A stretch of DNA of 64,000 nt from Spirochaetes bacterium GWB1_60_80 (GTDB lineage Bacteria > Spirochaetota > Spirochaetia > Treponematales > UBA12059). The notes beneath the pieces are model-generated. The model did no database searches. It saw nothing but the letters and a program-made list of their open reading frames with translations, and was not told the DNA's origin. Shown one piece after another: positions 42,072 to 51,216 of the stretch. The stretch's first letter is position 1, and the number at the start of each line of letters is the position of its first letter. The position numbers and the translations under genes are program-made. The stretch lies in the NCBI GenBank assembly GCA_001829185.1, contig MIAR01000011.1:1-64000 (forward strand), in the 5' to 3' direction.

Positions 42072-42683
42072 ATGACCGCCATGCGGGTCGGGGTGCTGGG
42101 ATTACAGGGTGGCGTCGCCGAGCATCTGGCCATGCTCCGTCCTATCGAGGGCGTAGTGGCCGGCAGCTTCATGCGGGTAAGCGAACTGGAGCGACTGGAC
42201 GCCGTCATCCTGCCCGGCGGCGAGAGCACCGCCATGGGTAAGCTGCTGGCCGAATTCGGCCTCCTCGAGCCACTAGCCGCACGGATCGCCGGCGGTCTGC
42301 CGGTCTGGGGCACCTGCGCCGGGCTGATCCTGCTGGCCAAGGACATCAGCAACGACCAGCGCCACCACCTGGCGGTCATGGACATCACCGTGGACCGGAA
42401 CGCCTATGGCCGCCAGCTGCACTCCTTCATCGGCGCCGAGCTCATCGCCGGCTTGCCTGGTGGCCCCTTCCCGCTAGTCTTCATCCGGGCGCCGCGCATT
42501 ACCCGCCTGGGACCGGGCGTCCAGGCCCTGGCCAAAGTAGCTGGCGAGCCGGTGGCTTGCCGACAGGTCAACATGGTCGCCACGGCCTTTCACCCGGAGT
42601 TATCCGGCGACGATCGCTTCCACCGCTGGTTCGTGGAGCTGGCGCGAACCGCCCAAACCGGCATCGCAAGCCGCAAACCTTGA
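42072..42683 (+). CDS. pdxT: pyridoxal 5'-phosphate synthase, glutaminase subunit
   Basis: A 203-residue class I glutaminase feeding ammonia to PdxS. The triad is visible: Cys in WGTCAGLILL, His and Glu in AFHPELSGD, plus GGESTAMGKLL. It starts three bases after pdxS, so the two form one operon. Confidence 0.97.
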   Translation: MTAMRVGVLGLQGGVAEHLAMLRPIEGVVAGSFMRVSELERLDAVILPGGESTAMGKLLAEFGLLEPLAARIAGGLPVWGTCAGLILLAKDISNDQRHHLAVMDITVDRNAYGRQLHSFIGAELIAGLPGGPFPLVFIRAPRITRLGPGVQALAKVAGEPVACRQVNMVATAFHPELSGDDRFHRWFVELARTAQTGIASRKP

Positions 42684-42838
42684 TACGGCTCTTCAGGTAA
42701 AGGCCGGACGCCTTGCCCACCCAGGGCCTGTATATCGAGGCAGAGGTAGGCCTGGTCGTAAAAGCCACAGTCGATAGCCTACTCGGAACAGCTACCGATA
42801 AGCCGCAAACCCGATGGCTAGCCGGCGCAGACTGCAGT
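42684..42838 (-). pseudogene. decayed AraC-family C-terminal fragment
   Basis: On the minus strand one frame reads DCGFYDQAYLCLDIQALGG and another continues SGLYLKSRIKVCGL. Together they match the C-terminus of the AraC gene at 47952-48758 (DCGFYDQAHLCHEIQALGG...HYLKGRITVYGL). The nucleotide similarity is visible over about 100 bp. A frameshift near 42725 and stops upstream mark it as a relic. It fills much of a 365 bp gap; the rest (42839-43048) shows a possible half-decayed element end (TAGCAGGCTGTT at 42881) but no gene. Confidence 0.7.
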
Positions 42839-43048
42839 GCGAAGAATTTCTTGCAGCTGGCCAAGGCTGCCTAGCAGGCTGTTTAAACTCGACGCTGCGC
42901 GAGTATACTTGCCATCACAACCGGCAGTGCAATTCCTGGCTCGAGTACTCTCGTAAAAAAACCTTGCGGTTTTCTACGTAATTGCTGAAGTTTAGGATTG
43001 TTGAAAAACCGTTTGCCAATCACAGGTCTCCAGATAGAGGTTTTTGAG

Positions 43049-44434
43049 TCAGTATCGATGTTTATCCTGGGGCGTATTAATCCTGATCCACAATTTCATG
43101 CCACTTTCGCCTAATTCCAATCCAGAATTAGGCGACTGCGCATTTTTGGAACTCAGGAGGGATTTGACCAAGGAGAATTGGGATTCATGACCGCGATGGT
43201 CAATCTCGTCGCTGACGTGCAGGATAAAATGATCAGAACCCATTCTCTCAGATTTAATCGTTATCGCGGAGTTTTCCGCGCAGGCATTGAAGGCAGCAGT
43301 GAAAATATCGCATAGGATGAGCGCAAAATCCGTAGAGAGTTCGAGGGGAATTACGATTTCATCACCTTGGCAATCGAGCCGAACACTTGGTTCGCTTGTG
43401 CAAAATTTAATCACTTGATTGGCGAACAGGCTTCTTATAAATTCAAACAACCTGATAAAGGAATACCCGCCAAAGTCGTAGAGCGTTTCCTGAATCTCGG
43501 CGAGCGCGGAAATTCGGGTTTCAAGGCGAGAGACTCGAGCCGTCCAAACCTCTCCAGTTGCATCATCAGCCTCGAGTGAGATGAGCACCCGAATAATGCT
43601 GAGATTGTTCATGACGCGATGATGCAACTCGCGCACTAATTCCTCTTGATCCAAAAGGCTTTTCCGCATCCGTAACTCGCTGCGGATTCTACGGAGCGTA
43701 CTGGATAGAATGCCAGTGACTTCTTCGATGAACATCGAGCTGATCACCGAGTCTCCACAAGCCTGGGCAGCCAGAATAATGAGAAGGCTAGGCTGCGCGT
43801 CCGAATCATGCAACCTGAATGTCTGAGCGCTACCTCTGGTCTGGCCATTTTCAATTGAATCATCTATGTGATATAAGCCAAGCGAGTGACAGTCGAGCGA
43901 TATCGATCGGACATCCGGGCAAAGTCCTGAATCCCGGATAACCTGCAGCAAAGGCGTCATGTCATGTTTCTCGGAATTCAACTCCTGAGCGCACCGAAGC
44001 ACGGCATTGATCGTTTTCTGCACGCTCAAGCTAAGCTTAATCTGGTTTTCGGCGATTATCTTGGCATTTTCCGCCGCGGCCTGTTTAACGGCAGCCTTGA
44101 TTGCTTCCGCGATTCTGACCATTCGATCCTTTAGCAGGTAGTCTACCGCGCCATGTTTTATACATTCCGCGGCCCGCTCGTCGTCAAGGGCGCCAGTAAT
44201 CACAATTACCGGCACAGTCGGTGCCAAGATGTTAATTTGATCGATGATATCGAGGGCGGTAAAGCCGACAAGGTGGAAATCGGCTATGACCAAATCAACA
44301 TTCTGGCATAGTGCGCCGCGGAGATCCTCGAGCTTGTCTATTAAAAGCCAATCTACATCCAAGTCGCCACGACGAACCGCGGATTGTACCAACTTAATAT
44401 CAAATGGGTCATCTTCAGCCAAAACTATTCTCAT
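43049..44434 (-). CDS. response regulator fused to HisKA_2 histidine kinase
   Basis: A 461-residue protein. Residues 1-120 are a receiver domain (LAEDDPFD, phosphoacceptor in LVIADFHL, TGALDD, KD at LLKDRM). A linker follows, then a HisKA_2 dimerisation motif LVRELHHRVMNNLSII (about 275) and an HATPase-like end. HisKA_2 kinases often answer light or stress signals, but no sensor domain is seen here. It diverges from the phosphatase operon at 44595, with 160 bp between. Confidence 0.85.
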   Translation of the reverse strand: MRIVLAEDDPFDIKLVQSAVRRGDLDVDWLLIDKLEDLRGALCQNVDLVIADFHLVGFTALDIIDQINILAPTVPVIVITGALDDERAAECIKHGAVDYLLKDRMVRIAEAIKAAVKQAAAENAKIIAENQIKLSLSVQKTINAVLRCAQELNSEKHDMTPLLQVIRDSGLCPDVRSISLDCHSLGLYHIDDSIENGQTRGSAQTFRLHDSDAQPSLLIILAAQACGDSVISSMFIEEVTGILSSTLRRIRSELRMRKSLLDQEELVRELHHRVMNNLSIIRVLISLEADDATGEVWTARVSRLETRISALAEIQETLYDFGGYSFIRLFEFIRSLFANQVIKFCTSEPSVRLDCQGDEIVIPLELSTDFALILCDIFTAAFNACAENSAITIKSERMGSDHFILHVSDEIDHRGHESQFSLVKSLLSSKNAQSPNSGLELGESGMKLWIRINTPQDKHRY

Positions 44435-44560
44435 AATGGAGAAACCATGCTTCCCTTCAAGTAGTATGTATCGGCAATCCCTTGAACCTTAAACGGTAGA
44501 GCCTGAAATCAGCCAGTATTCGCGGCGTCTCATCAATTTCCCTTATATAGACAAAAAGGC

Positions 44561-44588
44561 TTGACAATCCAATAAGCGCACCTAAAAT
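44561..44588 (+). promoter_or_regulatory. promoter for a possibly leaderless transcript
   Basis: TTGACA (44561-44566), 16 bp, TAAAAT (44583-44588). The ATG of the next gene begins seven bases after the -10 box, where transcription should start, and no ribosome site is visible. Confidence 0.55.
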
Positions 44589-44594
44589 TGTAGC

Positions 44595-45767
44595 ATGGAC
44601 ACTTCTGAAACGCAAGATTTATGTGTGCTTTTTGTCGATGACGAGCTAAACATCCTGCATGCCCTGGAACGAGAAATGCGTGGCTGGGCGCGTCAGAATC
44701 AGCTATCAATTCTCACTGCCGATTCCGGAGCGCTGGCGCTTGAGGTATTAAGGAAAAACCCCAAGCAGATTGCCTTAGTAATTTCAGACCTGAAAATGCC
44801 CGGCATGCTCGGTTCTGACCTGCTGCTGCAGATCAAAAAGGAATGGCCTGACATCGTTACCATGCTTTTAACTGGTTATTCCGAAACGCAAGAAGTGATG
44901 AAAGCCGTCCAGGCGGGCATCTTCAGCTATATACTGAAGCCCTGGGAATCTGATTACCTTCAGGCCGAACTATCCAAGGCATTGGTTGTATATAAAACCC
45001 AGCGTCAGAATGAGGCTTACAAAACATTAATGGAGGAGGAGCTCCGCTGGGCTGGGGAGATGCAGCGGGCCTTATTAAGGCCAGCATTAGTCAAGACCGA
45101 AGGAGTGGAGTTCAGGGTTAGCTACCATCCTGTCGAGGGCCTCTATTGTGGTGGTGATTACTATGACGTCATTAACCTGCCCAACGAAAGGTACTTGATG
45201 CTGCTGGGCGATGTCGCTGGCCATGGCGTAAAAGCCGCCTTCATCACCGGGATACTCAAGGCGGTCATCTATTCCGAATATGTGAGGAATGCGCTCTATT
45301 CCACATTCTCACCGGCCGCCTTCCTGAGTTGGCTCAACGACCGGATGAATTTTGAACTGAGGCAGACTTCCGGTTTGATCCTTTCCTTCCTTGCCATCGT
45401 ACTGGATCGTAAAAATGGCACTATTGTCTATTCAAACGCCGGCCACAATAAGCCGCTCCACATTTCTGGCTCCAGATTGTCGGAGTTGCCGGTATCAGGG
45501 CCGGCTATCGGCATGAAAAAAACAGTCATGTATGTCGATAATAGCGGCCGCCTTCTGCCTGGAGACGTAGTGCTAGCCTATACTGACGGGCTGACCGAGG
45601 TTGGCGGCGCTACTGGCGAGTCTGGGCATGATTTTATGGTAAAGTTATTCTCTTCGACGCCTTATAGCACTGATTATCACTCCAAACTGATGCAGTCCGC
45701 TCTCCAACTGGCTGGTCAGAAAACATTCCAGGACGACGTCACGCTCTTGAGCGCGAAGCTACTATAA
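44595..45767 (+). CDS. REC-SpoIIE (PP2C) phosphatase
   Basis: A 390-residue protein with a receiver domain (about 8-125: LFVDDELNIL, phosphoacceptor in LVISDLKMPG, lysine in LKPWE), a short coiled linker, and a PP2C/SpoIIE phosphatase domain (about 170-390) with GGDYYDVI, LLGDVAGHGVKAA and AYTDGLTE metal-binding motifs. It would dephosphorylate a STAS partner, which is the next gene. First gene of a three-gene operon. Confidence 0.92.
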   Translation: MDTSETQDLCVLFVDDELNILHALEREMRGWARQNQLSILTADSGALALEVLRKNPKQIALVISDLKMPGMLGSDLLLQIKKEWPDIVTMLLTGYSETQEVMKAVQAGIFSYILKPWESDYLQAELSKALVVYKTQRQNEAYKTLMEEELRWAGEMQRALLRPALVKTEGVEFRVSYHPVEGLYCGGDYYDVINLPNERYLMLLGDVAGHGVKAAFITGILKAVIYSEYVRNALYSTFSPAAFLSWLNDRMNFELRQTSGLILSFLAIVLDRKNGTIVYSNAGHNKPLHISGSRLSELPVSGPAIGMKKTVMYVDNSGRLLPGDVVLAYTDGLTEVGGATGESGHDFMVKLFSSTPYSTDYHSKLMQSALQLAGQKTFQDDVTLLSAKLL

Positions 45768-46162
45768 TGGACATTGATCAGCAAAATCGCGGCGCCCAAG
45801 AATTATTCCCGCCCTCCTCTGACCTTCGTGTCAAGGTTAGCGCCGCCCTGAAGCCGGTTGGAGTATTGGTTGCCTTGGGCGGAAGTCTAGACACCACGCA
45901 AAGCAAGGCCTTGCTTTGCTATCTTGAACAGTTGGTTGATCAGATTGGTCCGGGTGATTCGCTGATCATCGGTCTAGACAGCTTACATTATATCTCGTCT
46001 ACCGGCATAGGCTGTCTTACGCACATTCTGTCGGTTACCACCAAGCGGGGAATCTCTTTTTCGCTTTACGGAATGACTATAAAAGTCCGTGAGGTGTTTT
46101 CGCTACTAGGTTTTTTGGATTTTTTTAATTTTATTGATGAATTAGAAATCAACCATGATTGA
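45767..46162 (+). CDS. STAS-domain anti-sigma-factor antagonist
   Basis: A 131-residue STAS protein. The conserved Ser of the HYISSTGIGCL loop is the expected phosphorylation site. It starts in a TAATG overlap with the phosphatase and ends eight bases into the next gene. No RsbW-type kinase gene is adjacent, so the kinase partner lies elsewhere or is one of the local kinases. Confidence 0.88.
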   Translation: MDIDQQNRGAQELFPPSSDLRVKVSAALKPVGVLVALGGSLDTTQSKALLCYLEQLVDQIGPGDSLIIGLDSLHYISSTGIGCLTHILSVTTKRGISFSLYGMTIKVREVFSLLGFLDFFNFIDELEINHD

Positions 46163-47882
46163 ATCTAAAGAATCACCTATTCACACCAACAACCTGTTTG
46201 CCCCGATCCTAAAATGCTTAGAATATTTGGCAAGTAACCCTCCTCCATCTAAACTGGTTGCGGAATTTCTTACATTATTAGCGCCACTTTGCATCAATGA
46301 CAAGGTACTGGTATCCGCCCGGGTAACTCCTGAAGATTGGCATTTTGGAGCTAATCAGAAAGAAATTGAACCGCAATATGCTAAAAAAGCCTTTCAGGCG
46401 GCAAAGAACCTCGATTATGCACCACTTGCCAATTCTCAAGCCGAAATAGCTACTACGGCCCATGGCTTGACCATTAAGATCGAGGATAAGGCTGGTTCAT
46501 TCATGATCTGCGTAGTTGGGGCGCAGGAGGACAGAGCCGATAATACCACCGCTGCGATCAAGAAGGTCTTTTCCATCCTGGCCAGTAGTATCCACAGCTA
46601 TTTGCAGCGGACTATGGAGATCAATAAAAAACGGATGGTGGAAAAGACCTTGCGGCGGAGCGAAGAACAGCTTCGAACTTTTTTTGAAGAGTCGAAAGAC
46701 ATGATCTATATGTCCAACGCCGATGATATCATCGCTTCCATCAATAAGGCTGGAATGCAATTATTAGGCGCGAAGGATAAGTTCGAGGTCTTGGGACACT
46801 CGTTTTCAGATTGGGTTGTCTCAGGCGAAGACAGAAACCATTTTCTTCAAAAAATCAAGCATAACGGTTTTGTAATTGATCACGAAATTTTACTGAAAAG
46901 AACCGATGGCAGTACGGCGTTTTGTCTGGAAACCGCCCAGTCAGTAAAGCGGATTGATGGGACAATCATCGAAATCCAAGGAATCGTACGGGATATAACT
47001 GATCGCATCAAGACGGAACGCGATCTATGGGCTAAAAACCTTGAACTAGTCGAAGTGAATAACCAACTACAGACCGCGCACCTCAAGATGTTCGAACAGG
47101 AGAAAATGGCATCCATCGGGCAACTGGCGGCAGGAATCGCCCATGAGATCAACAATCCGGTGGGCTTCCTAAAAAGCAACCATGCTACGCTGCATGCCTA
47201 TCTCGAAACATTGCATACTGCCTGGAAGCAGGCCAGCATCTTGGATCCTGCCGCCCACCGGCTCATCGCCGACGGCCTTGACCTTGACTATACATTGAAG
47301 CAAATCGATGAATTGGTGTCCGAATCCGATGAAGGCTTTCAACGGATTATCGCTATCGTGAAGAACTTAAAAAGCTTTGCCCGTATCGACCAAGCAGAGC
47401 CTTTCGGGAGTTATGATCTGGAAAAAGGCATTGAGAGCAGTTTGATGCTGGCCAGAAACGAATTGAAATACGCGGTGGATGTCAGTTGTGAGTTTGGCCA
47501 CATCCAGCCAATCATGGCAGTCGGCGGAGAAATAAACCAAGTCCTACTGAATATCATAGTCAATGCCGCGCAAGCGATCAGCGGAATGGGTAAGGCCGAG
47601 CGCGGCCGGATCGTGATCCGCACCATTGAGCGCAAAGCCATAGCTGTCTGCGAGATAGAAGATAATGGTCCAGGAATAAAAGATGAAATTAAAAAACTGG
47701 TATTTGATCCATTCTTTACCACTAAACCGCCGGGCAAAGGTACCGGTCTCGGCTTAGCCCTTTCGTACGATATCGTCGTGCAAAAACATCATGGCCACTT
47801 ATCCTTCTCCCGCAATCAGGCCGGCGGGACAACCTTTCATATTGAGTTGCCGTATCGACAAGCCGAAAAAGCGCAATCATGA
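46155..47882 (+). CDS. PAS-domain sensor histidine kinase
   Basis: A 575-residue kinase without membrane spans. An N-terminal GAF-like region (about 1-160) is followed by a coiled coil and a PAS domain (about 172-290, [25 protein letters not shown]). The HisKA motif is [17 protein letters not shown] (about 325) and the ATPase has [15 protein letters not shown] and [10 protein letters not shown]. It is translationally coupled to the STAS gene. It likely phosphorylates the receiver domains encoded in this block. Confidence 0.92.
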   Translation: MIESKESPIHTNNLFAPILKCLEYLASNPPPSKLVAEFLTLLAPLCINDKVLVSARVTPEDWHFGANQKEIEPQYAKKAFQAAKNLDYAPLANSQAEIATTAHGLTIKIEDKAGSFMICVVGAQEDRADNTTAAIKKVFSILASSIHSYLQRTMEINKKRMVEKTLRRSEEQLRTFFEESKDMIYMSNADDIIASINKAGMQLLGAKDKFEVLGHSFSDWVVSGEDRNHFLQKIKHNGFVIDHEILLKRTDGSTAFCLETAQSVKRIDGTIIEIQGIVRDITDRIKTERDLWAKNLELVEVNNQLQTAHLKMFEQEKMASIGQLAAGIAHEINNPVGFLKSNHATLHAYLETLHTAWKQASILDPAAHRLIADGLDLDYTLKQIDELVSESDEGFQRIIAIVKNLKSFARIDQAEPFGSYDLEKGIESSLMLARNELKYAVDVSCEFGHIQPIMAVGGEINQVLLNIIVNAAQAISGMGKAERGRIVIRTIERKAIAVCEIEDNGPGIKDEIKKLVFDPFFTTKPPGKGTGLGLALSYDIVVQKHHGHLSFSRNQAGGTTFHIELPYRQAEKAQS

Positions 47883-47951
47883 TAGTCCCACAAACTTAAT
47901 ATTTCGACTTGCACTGTAATCCCCCAGCCCAAGCCCCTGACCCTGGTGGCC

Positions 47952-48758
47952 TCATAGGCCGTACACCGTGATGCGGCCTTTCAGGTAGTGGCCCGGTGTC
48001 TTGCCGCCCAGGGCTTGAATCTCGTGACAGAGGTGGGCCTGGTCATAGAAGCCGCAGTCGGTGGCCAGCTGGGCCAGGCCCATGCGCCTGGGTTGGGCAC
48101 AAGCCCACAGGAAACGCCGGTAACGCAGCACCCGCAGATAGGTCTTGGGCGAGCAACCGATGGTATCGGCGAAGACGCTTTCAAACCGCCGCCAGGAAAC
48201 CGGCAGCTGCTCGGCCAGCTTGATTTGGGGGACGAGCCAGCCGCCCTGATTCATTACGCTGACCATGCCGAACAGCCAGTCGGGCAGCTCAGGCCGCTTG
48301 GCCAGGCCGAGGTACAACACCGCCTCGGCCCGTTCTCGGAAGGCCGCAAAACTCGGAGCCTGACCGGCGCTGGCCATCGGCGCGAAGATTTCATTACAAC
48401 CGGGCAGCGCCAGGCCATCGTTGACGACCATTTGCCCTAAGGCTTTGAAGTCGCCGTCGAAAAAGCGGGCCATGCCTAACGGATGCAGGACGATACCGTA
48501 AACCACGCAGCCGTTGCGCAGACCATTGCGGTACGACGAGGACAATTGGGTATAGGCCACCAAGCCGCGGAACGGCCGCAGGCTGGTTGGCGGTACGGTG
48601 GCCGGCTCGCGAATATAGGTGACCTCGGCGGTGCCGGTTGGGGTTAAGCCAAGAAAACCGATGCCATCGGCCGCGTACTCGAAGCGGTAATACGACTTGA
48701 CATAAGGCGCCAAGTAGGCGGAGGGTGGAGACGATTCATACAACTGCACCTTGCCCAC
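47952..48758 (-). CDS. AraC-family transcriptional regulator
   Basis: A 268-residue regulator. The N-terminal 140 residues are a sensor of the type often annotated DUF6597 (SPPSAYLAPYVKSYYRFEY). The C-terminal domain has two helix-turn-helix motifs (KLAEQLPVSWRRFESVF and LAQLATDCGFYDQAHLCHEI). A decayed copy of its C-terminus is at 42684-42838. The targets are unknown. Confidence 0.88.
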   Translation of the reverse strand: MGKVQLYESSPPSAYLAPYVKSYYRFEYAADGIGFLGLTPTGTAEVTYIREPATVPPTSLRPFRGLVAYTQLSSSYRNGLRNGCVVYGIVLHPLGMARFFDGDFKALGQMVVNDGLALPGCNEIFAPMASAGQAPSFAAFRERAEAVLYLGLAKRPELPDWLFGMVSVMNQGGWLVPQIKLAEQLPVSWRRFESVFADTIGCSPKTYLRVLRYRRFLWACAQPRRMGLAQLATDCGFYDQAHLCHEIQALGGKTPGHYLKGRITVYGL

Positions 48759-48781
48759 GCGCTGATCCTCCCTACTTAGCC

Positions 48782-48916
48782 TAGCAGGTTGTTGAAAAAG
48801 CCGGTTGCTTTCTCAACAACCTTAACAATTCCTCGCATAGCTTGCGCTATGCTGCGTAATTGTACCGGCTTTTGAAGTGTTGAAAAGCCGCATCCGCGTT
48901 TTTCAACACCCTGCTA
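48782..48916 (-). mobile_element. 135 bp TA-flanked element, copy 12
   Basis: A full copy in reverse orientation upstream of the AraC gene. It ends at the TA (48915-48916) that touches a 12 bp hairpin. Confidence 0.93.
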
Positions 48917-48951
48917 GTGGAGGCGCCATCAGGTCCACTGGCGCCTCCACT
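48916..48951. terminator. hairpin next to element copy 12
   Basis: A perfect 12 bp inverted repeat AGTGGAGGCGCC/GGCGCCTCCACT with a 12-base loop. No T run follows. It could be a terminator stem or a remnant of a second repeat type. Confidence 0.45.
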
Positions 48952-49149
48952 GGTCAGTCTACCCCTGTTTGCCAGGCTCGTAAATGATTATGTGCCCCTA
49001 AAACCGCCCGGATTTCGTTTTTTTACAATACGTCTACCTGGCGACGAGGTAGAATGAGCGCGGGATGGCCGCAAAAAAACGTCCTTTTACGCAACTTACT
49101 AGCTTCTTTTTTCCAGGTGGCTGCCTACCCAAAACAGACGAGGTGTGAA

Positions 49150-50943
49150 ATGGATGTACTGTTTGTCAATTCGATCAACCTGGAAGCTTCCGCCAGTCTA
49201 GATTGCCTTGGCACCCTCAGCCTAGCTGGCGTGCTAGCCTTCGCCGGCTACCAGGCCGACATCGTGGACATCGATTCGCTTTTTCTGAGCCGTAATTTCC
49301 AGATCGACTCGCCGGCCGGCTTCGTTAACGCCGTGGTAGCCGAATTGGCGGGACGAAGGCCGCGCATTCTCGTCTTCCACGCCTTGGGCAATTCCTACCC
49401 TCTAATGCTCAAGATAGCGGCCGTCGTCAAGGCGGAATTGCCAACCATGATAATTTTATTCGGTGGACCCCAGGCTTCTTTGACCGCCGTCGACACCATG
49501 GAAGCCTTTGACTTCGTCGACGCCGTCATTATTGGCGAGGCCGAGGGAATCATAACCGAACTGGTGCGTTGCTACCTGGCTGGCCGAGATCCTAGTCACC
49601 TGCCCAACCTGGTATACCGGCGGGATGGCGCGCTCCGCACCTCCCGACGAGACTCGACGCCACTGGTTCTGGAGGCCATTCCGCACCTCGACTACGCCCG
49701 CTTGCCGGCCAGCCAAAACGCTCGCAACGTCAGCATCGAGGCCGGACGCGGCTGCGCCTTCGCCTGCCGTTTTTGCAGCGCCAGCGTGCTATGGGAGCGC
49801 CAGTTCCGCGTCCGTTCACCGGAGGATCTCGTAGCCCAGATGCGCAATCTTTTCCAACGCTTCGGCACCAAGTCGTTTTCGCTAGACCACGCCTTGCTTA
49901 CCGCCCAGCTTGAGCCGCTGCACCACTTCTGCCGTCTGCTGATCGCTGCCGACCTACCCATAGAATGGAGCTGCAGTGCCCGAGTGGATAGCCTCGACGC
50001 GCATACCATCGAACTCTTAGCAGTAGCCGGCTGCAAGGAAATTTACCTAGGTATTGAGACCGGCTCGCCACGGATGCAGCGGCTGGTGGGCAAAGGGCTC
50101 AAGCTAGAAAACGTCCGGCGGGTAGCTCGCCTGCTGCGCGCCAACGGTATCGACATCATCGCCTCCTTTATCCATGGCTTTCCCGAAGAAACCAAGATCG
50201 ACCTGGACGCTACCTTGCGCATGCTGGCCGACTTTATCTGCGATTACGACGCCATCGCCCAGCTGCACACCCTTAGCTTCCAGCCAGGCACCGACTATTA
50301 TCGCATGGTACGCGGCACCCTCTTCGCCGACCCAAACTACTTTAACATGGACAACTTGTGGTACCAGGACGTAATCCGCCACTGCGCCGACCTGATCGGC
50401 GACCGCAGCGCCATCTTCCCCAACTACTTCAACTGCCAAACCGGTGTCTCGCGCGATGCGCCCTTCCTGGATTTCTTTTTCATGCTGCTCAGTAGCTATG
50501 CCAAGAAATTCCGGGCCACGGTGACGCGCCTGTTGACCAAGCACCGCGGCGACCTCTTTGCCTGGTACGGCCGGGAATGCGCCCGTGGGCTGACGGCCGA
50601 AATTCAGTCGGCCTTGGATGCCAATCTGTCAACTGTCTACATCAAGGCTAGCGGTCGACGCTGGCTGGCAAAGCTTTTCTTCGGCATCGTGGAACGCGAC
50701 CTGGCCGACCAAGCCGACGCTTTCGCCGATGAGGTCTACCGCTTCGAGAAAGACGCCTTCGACTACGGCTGCGCCAAACCGGACGCACCCGAAATAAAGA
50801 ATTACGATTATAACGTCCTCAACGCCTATCTGCCAAGCAAGCGCCGGTCGCGCCGTGGCGCCGAGAAAATATCGCTGCTGATGTACCTACACAAGGATTT
50901 GGTTCGGGCCAAGCGCATACCTTACCAAGAGGGGATTAGATGA
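49150..50943 (+). CDS. B12-binding-domain radical SAM protein
   Basis: A 597-residue enzyme. The first about 150 residues form a Rossmann-like cobalamin-binding fold (VDIDSLFL, LVFHALGNSYPLMLKI, ILFGGPQASLTA, VDAVIIGEAE). The radical SAM cluster CAFACRFC (CxxxCxxC, about residue 204) follows, with GIETGSPRMQRLVGKG and IIASFIHGFPEET typical of the family. The C-terminal about 230 residues match no domain I know. The internal ATG (GACGAGGTGTG before it) was chosen; the frame is open 32 codons upstream. Two tiny ORFs follow closely, so peptide modification is a reasonable guess; lipid or cofactor methylation is also possible. Confidence 0.85.
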   Translation: MDVLFVNSINLEASASLDCLGTLSLAGVLAFAGYQADIVDIDSLFLSRNFQIDSPAGFVNAVVAELAGRRPRILVFHALGNSYPLMLKIAAVVKAELPTMIILFGGPQASLTAVDTMEAFDFVDAVIIGEAEGIITELVRCYLAGRDPSHLPNLVYRRDGALRTSRRDSTPLVLEAIPHLDYARLPASQNARNVSIEAGRGCAFACRFCSASVLWERQFRVRSPEDLVAQMRNLFQRFGTKSFSLDHALLTAQLEPLHHFCRLLIAADLPIEWSCSARVDSLDAHTIELLAVAGCKEIYLGIETGSPRMQRLVGKGLKLENVRRVARLLRANGIDIIASFIHGFPEETKIDLDATLRMLADFICDYDAIAQLHTLSFQPGTDYYRMVRGTLFADPNYFNMDNLWYQDVIRHCADLIGDRSAIFPNYFNCQTGVSRDAPFLDFFFMLLSSYAKKFRATVTRLLTKHRGDLFAWYGRECARGLTAEIQSALDANLSTVYIKASGRRWLAKLFFGIVERDLADQADAFADEVYRFEKDAFDYGCAKPDAPEIKNYDYNVLNAYLPSKRRSRRGAEKISLLMYLHKDLVRAKRIPYQEGIR

Positions 50944-51005
50944 AGGTGGGTACGGTCGTCAACCTGACGGAACCGATCACCGACCTTGCAGATCAGATTG
51001 TCTGA
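50940..51005 (+). CDS. 21-residue overlapping micro-ORF after radical SAM gene
   Basis: The ATG overlaps the radical SAM stop (ATGA) and has a strong AAGAGGGG ribosome site five bases before it. The product starts MKVGTVVNLTEPIT and ends in ADQIV. Position and initiation signals argue for translation, but the length is near the noise level for ORFs. It could be a precursor peptide or a leader. Confidence 0.45.
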   Translation: MKVGTVVNLTEPITDLADQIV

Positions 51006-51038
51006 GTTAGCAACATAGCTAGCCCCAAGGAGAAAACC

Positions 51039-51212
51039 ATGAAAGTACGAAAGCCACAAGCCCAGCGGGTCGCCGGGTTGGCCCTGCTGTTTCTGGTAAT
51101 CGGCCTGGCCATACTGGCGCCGTTATCGGCCGGCGCGGAAACTACAAAATCGAATGCCGTGCGGCCTACAAGCTGGATCGACGATCCGGACGAACCTGAC
51201 AATCCAAACTGA
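51039..51212 (+). CDS. 57-residue exported peptide with DxP repeat
   Basis: The ATG follows AAGGAGAAAACC, a very good ribosome site, 33 bp after the micro-ORF. A basic start (MKVRKPQAQR) and a hydrophobic core (GLALLFLVIGLAILAPLS) form a signal peptide with an AGA cleavage site. The predicted mature part of about 24 residues begins ETTKSN and ends SWIDDPDEPDNPN, which contains three D-x-P units. It is the nearest gene product to a radical SAM enzyme. A substrate role is inferred. The ORF is open on one strand only to a histidine kinase stop five bases on. Confidence 0.65.
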   Translation: MKVRKPQAQRVAGLALLFLVIGLAILAPLSAGAETTKSNAVRPTSWIDDPDEPDNPN

Positions 51213-51216
51213 GGAC

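Noticed and set aside
42879-43030. Another copy of the TA element (TAGCAGGCTGTT and GGATTGTTGAAAAACCG)
   Set aside because: Only short end-like matches with no shared interior; could be a fully decayed copy but cannot be supported.
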